NCBI RefSeq assembly: GCF_016892705.1
Contig: NZ_JAFEMB010000001.1
Span: 558,001-622,000, forward strand
DNA length: 64,000 bases
Reading direction: 5' to 3'
DNA from: Microvirga pudoricolor
GTDB lineage: Bacteria > Pseudomonadota > Alphaproteobacteria > Rhizobiales > Beijerinckiaceae
Below are positions 61,194 through 64,000 of the stretch, one piece after another; the stretch's first letter is position 1; every line of letters begins with the position of its first letter. Both the position numbers and the translations under genes were made by a program. The notes under the pieces were generated by a model, which saw only the letters and a list, made by a program, of their open reading frames with translations, was not told where the DNA came from and made no database searches.

Positions 61194-62096
61194 TCAGAAC
61201 GGGCTGACCGGGAAGAACCGCAGGTAAAGCTCGGCGTATTTGCCGTCCTTCCAGAGCTGCTGCAGCCCGTAATCGAGAGCTCGCCGCAGCACCTCGTCGT
61301 CCTGGCGGACGACGAGGCCGATCCCCTCCCCGAAGAACCGGCTCTCCAGGTAGGGCCCGCCGACAAAGGCGCAGCAATCGGCGGATTCGACCCCTCCGAG
61401 CCAGAGCGAGAGGTTGAGACCGTCCGCGAACAGGTAGTCCACCTCCCCGGCCTTCAGGGCCGCCTGGGCATTGGGAAGCGTGTCGAAGGCCTTGAGGGTC
61501 GCCCCTGGCAGGAAGGCCTTGAGGTAGGCCTCGTGGGCCGTGCCGCCGAGCACCCCGACGGTCTTGCCCGCGAGGGCGCCCGCGGTGGGCTCGGGCTGTC
61601 GCCGGTCCTTGCGGGCCGCGAACCGGGCCGGGATCTTGAAGTAGGGATTGGTGACGAGAAAGCGCTGCCGCAGGGCCGCCGAGATCGGAAACCCGGCCGC
61701 CACCACATCCCCTTGGCGGTCCGCCAGGGCATCGAGGAGCATGTTGAAGCGGCGCACCTGAAGCGTGCAGGTCAAAGCCAGTTTCTCGCACAAGGCCCGG
61801 GATAGCTCGATGGAGAAGCCGGTCGGGTTGCCGTCGGGCCCCACGAAGGCCAGGGGCGGGAAGTCGTCGTCCACCAGAAACCGGACAGGCCTGAAGCCCG
61901 TGAGGTCGGGCTTGTCCATGGCGGCCCGCGGGTCCCAGAAATTCGGGATCGCCACCCCCTGCGCAACCGCAGACCCGGGCAGCAGGACCAGAAGCGCAAC
62001 CGCCGGGATCAGATTCCACTTGATCCGGCCCACAAAGCGCGACACGAATATAATAACATTCGCAATTCCAACCACCGACGGTCCTCGTGCCTGCAT
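61194..62096 (-). CDS. Family 3 periplasmic solute-binding protein (orphan)
   Basis: Up to 300 residues, SBP_bac_3 fold: PVRFLVDDDFPPLAFVGPDG, GFSIELSRALCEKLAL, LLDALADRQGDVVAAGFPIS and GKTVGVLGGTAHEAYLKAF. A signal peptide (WNLIPAVALLVLLPGSAVAQ) lies at residues 27-46 when ATG 62096 is used; GTG 62033 would put it at the N-terminus and is more natural. No permease or ATPase gene is adjacent, so it may serve a distant transporter or a sensor. Divergent from the glycosyltransferase gene. Confidence 0.85.
   Translation of the reverse strand: MQARGPSVVGIANVIIFVSRFVGRIKWNLIPAVALLVLLPGSAVAQGVAIPNFWDPRAAMDKPDLTGFRPVRFLVDDDFPPLAFVGPDGNPTGFSIELSRALCEKLALTCTLQVRRFNMLLDALADRQGDVVAAGFPISAALRQRFLVTNPYFKIPARFAARKDRRQPEPTAGALAGKTVGVLGGTAHEAYLKAFLPGATLKAFDTLPNAQAALKAGEVDYLFADGLNLSLWLGGVESADCCAFVGGPYLESRFFGEGIGLVVRQDDEVLRRALDYGLQQLWKDGKYAELYLRFFPVSPF
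62049..62054 (+). promoter_or_regulatory. Candidate -10 element for the glycosyltransferase gene
   Basis: A perfect TATAAT in an AT-rich patch 71 bases before the glycosyltransferase start. No good -35 box lies 16-18 bases upstream. Its location inside the annotated start of the solute-binding gene favours a later start for that gene. Confidence 0.35.
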
Positions 62097-62124
62097 CTCG
62101 ACTTCCCGGCGGGAGCTATCCCCG

Positions 62125-63993
62125 TTGACGCGTCACGGTCAAGCCGGCCCATCGCACCCACGCGTCCTCCCGGGCGAGCTCGGCTTCCTCGCGGCTCACG
62201 GCGTCCCGCCCCGCCTGCTCCGGGCCGTGATGGCGCAGGCCGCGCTGGCGAACGTCTCGCCGGATCAGGTGCTCCTGGCCAACGGGCATGTCGAGCCGGA
62301 CGTCTTCTACCGCGCCCTGGCCCGCGATCTTCGCCTCCCCTTCCTGATTGATCCTCGCCTCTCGGGGGCAACGGTCGCGACGGAGGCCGTCGGGCTCGGT
62401 CTGGCGCCGCTTGCCGGAGGTGGGTTCGTCGTGGCCCCGCGCGGGCGGCAGATCGATGTGCTCCGGCGCCTGCGGCCGTCCGGCGCAGGGCTCGCGCTCA
62501 CCACCCCGGATCGTTTCGCGAAGGCGACCCTTCGCGCAAAGGGCGCGGTCCTGGCCTATCGGGCCGCCAACGACCTGCCCGACCGAGCGCCCTCGCATTC
62601 GTCGCGGGACGGCAGCTCGTCCTGGCAGATCGGCGCCCTCGCGGGCCTGAGCTTCGGCGCGTCCTTTTCCGTCGTGGGCGAGACGGGCCTGGGGCTCGGG
62701 ATCCTGGCGGGCCTGTCCGGGAGCCTGTTCTTCTCCGCCGTCTGCCTGCGCCTCGCGACACTTCTCCTGGCCAGCCGGGTCGAGCCCGACGGACGGGCCT
62801 TCGTGGATGAAGGGCGGCTGCCGGTCTACACGGTGATCGTGGCGCTCTATCGCGAGCGGACGATCCTGCCTCAGCTCGTGGCCGCCCTGGCGGCTTTGCG
62901 TTATCCGGCCGCCAAGCTCGACATCAAACTCGTCCTGGAGGCCGACGACCCGGACACGCTCGCCGCCCTGGAGGCCATGCGCCTGCCCGGTTTCGTCAGC
63001 ATTCTCGTGGCGCCGCCGGGCGCGCCCCGGACCAAGCCCCGCGCGCTCAATCTGGCCCTGCCTTTCGCGTGGGGCGACCTGGTGGTGCTCTACGACGCCG
63101 AGGACGTACCGGACCCGAACCAGCTCCGGCTCGCCGCCAGCCTCTTTGCCCGGTCCCCACCCGAGGTCGCCTGCCTGCAGGCGAGGCTCAGCATCGACAA
63201 TACGGGGGATTCGGCCCTCACCCGACTTTTCACCATCGAATACGCGTCCCTGTTCGACGTCATCAATCCGGGACTGATCGGGATCGGAGCGCCGGTCCTC
63301 CTCGGCGGGACGTCGAATCACTTTCGCATGGAAGCCCTGCGGGCCATCGGAGGTTGGGACGCCTGGAACGTGACGGAGGACGCGGATCTCGGCATCCGTC
63401 TCGCGCGGCTGGGCTACCGGGTCGGGGATCTGCCCTCCCAGACCCTCGAAGAGGCACCGGCCAGGCTCGGCGAATGGATGCGACAGCGAACCCGATGGAT
63501 GAAGGGCTTCATGCAAACCTGCATCTGCCATTCCCGCCATCCCGGACACGCGCTGCGGGAACTGGGCTTCTGGCGCTTCGCCGGCGCGGTGCTGGTCACG
63601 GCCGGCACGGTCGCCAGTGCCCTCGGCTATCCGATCTTCACGGCCCTGTGCCTCTATGCTTGGAACGCTCCCACCCCGGAAGGCGCGCTCACCCTCTGGC
63701 AGCTTCTGAGCCTGGAACTGTTCGTCCTCGGCCTGATCGGGATGCTGGCTCCGGCGCTCCTGGGGATCAAGCGCCGCAGGCTGCTGCGGCTCCTGCCCTG
63801 GGTGCCGCTTCTGCCGCTCTATTACGGCCTCGTCAGCGTGGCGGCGTGGCGGGCGCTCTTCGAGCTGGTGCTGTCGCCGTTCCACTGGCACAAGACCAGC
63901 CACGGCCATGCCCGCACCTCACGGACCGGACGGCTTCAGAAGCACCAGGCGAGGGCCGACACCACCATGTCGTTGAAGACGACGGGACCCTGA
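62125..63993 (+). CDS. Membrane glycosyltransferase family 2 with T2SS-E/MshE-like N-terminal domain
   Basis: 622 residues from TTG 62125 (GGGAG 9 bases upstream; no ATG lies between the in-frame region and the conserved part). Residues 12-140 resemble the N-terminal domain of GspE/MshE ATPases (LLANGHVEPDVFYRALARDL). Two membrane helices follow near residues 170-215. Residues 230-470 are a GT2 domain: YTVIVALYRE, the DAED motif, TEDADLGIRL, and QRTRWMKGF (QxxRW of processive synthases). Three to four C-terminal helices complete it. Probably makes an exopolysaccharide or glycan; MshE-like domains can bind cyclic di-GMP. Confidence 0.88.
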   Translation: MTRHGQAGPSHPRVLPGELGFLAAHGVPPRLLRAVMAQAALANVSPDQVLLANGHVEPDVFYRALARDLRLPFLIDPRLSGATVATEAVGLGLAPLAGGGFVVAPRGRQIDVLRRLRPSGAGLALTTPDRFAKATLRAKGAVLAYRAANDLPDRAPSHSSRDGSSSWQIGALAGLSFGASFSVVGETGLGLGILAGLSGSLFFSAVCLRLATLLLASRVEPDGRAFVDEGRLPVYTVIVALYRERTILPQLVAALAALRYPAAKLDIKLVLEADDPDTLAALEAMRLPGFVSILVAPPGAPRTKPRALNLALPFAWGDLVVLYDAEDVPDPNQLRLAASLFARSPPEVACLQARLSIDNTGDSALTRLFTIEYASLFDVINPGLIGIGAPVLLGGTSNHFRMEALRAIGGWDAWNVTEDADLGIRLARLGYRVGDLPSQTLEEAPARLGEWMRQRTRWMKGFMQTCICHSRHPGHALRELGFWRFAGAVLVTAGTVASALGYPIFTALCLYAWNAPTPEGALTLWQLLSLELFVLGLIGMLAPALLGIKRRRLLRLLPWVPLLPLYYGLVSVAAWRALFELVLSPFHWHKTSHGHARTSRTGRLQKHQARADTTMSLKTTGP

Positions 63994-64000
63994 GCCGCCC

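Overview
This is a high-GC chromosomal segment from an alphaproteobacterium, most likely of the Hyphomicrobiales (Methylobacteriaceae or a Microvirga-like relative). That placement is an inference from family content: a class I lysyl-tRNA synthetase, a PodJ-like polarity protein, an HlyU-family protein, CbtAB cobalt transporters, an aerobic (CobG/CobN) cobalamin pathway, and REP-like palindromes of the kind common in this order. No rRNA, tRNA, CRISPR array, prophage or complete insertion sequence was seen, and the segment reads as ordinary chromosome.

Layout. 1-1866: a GntR-regulated amino-acid ABC importer operon (minus strand) with a clear promoter and an overlapping palindromic operator. 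2111-10207: scattered housekeeping and hypothetical genes (HlyU, homocysteine methyltransferase, a standalone HNH-like protein, a coiled-coil protein coupled to a PPP phosphatase, DUF2939, two small paralogues, a PfkB kinase, a periplasmic lysozyme inhibitor, an APH-type kinase). 10211-25999: the cobalamin island. It holds cobO, then a B12 riboswitch driving a DUF1636 ferredoxin-like gene and cobW-cobN-cobG-cobH-cobI-cobJ, then cobK on the opposite strand, then cobL-cobE-cobM, cobA and cobB, and at the far end a second, oppositely oriented B12 riboswitch driving cbtB-cbtA. Most neighbours are coupled by ATGA or GTGA stop/start overlaps. cobF, cobS/T and the late nucleotide-loop genes are not in this window.

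26029-33543: small hypotheticals, a DbpA-like DEAD-box helicase with a Lys-rich repeat tail, and a PAPS module (cysD, fused cysNC) followed directly by a sulfotransferase, which suggests sulfation of a surface molecule. 33540-42719: RNase HI, a BRCT-linked exonuclease, glycerol kinase, YnfA, a MerR regulator, a 1037-residue PodJ-like protein, and a TauE/TIGR02186 pair. 42729-51623: the four-gene ligase-associated DNA repair system, split into two divergent blocks (PdeM + Lhr-type helicase; exonuclease + ATP-dependent ligase + YjbQ) around an SDR and a TPR-methyltransferase.

The most unusual observation is that three of the four repair genes carry palindromic repeat elements inside their reading frames. 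One element is read in two different frames in two genes, and one copy also supplies the ligase ribosome-binding site inside a perfect hairpin. 51734-63993: an orphan LuxR-type response regulator, a REP-like inverted pair, an HSL-type hydrolase, a MATE transporter, a GGDEF-EAL protein, pyrD with DUF952, an S24-like regulator without the usual catalytic residues, lysK, an ABC solute-binding protein, and a glycosyltransferase with a T2SS-E/MshE-like N-terminal domain.
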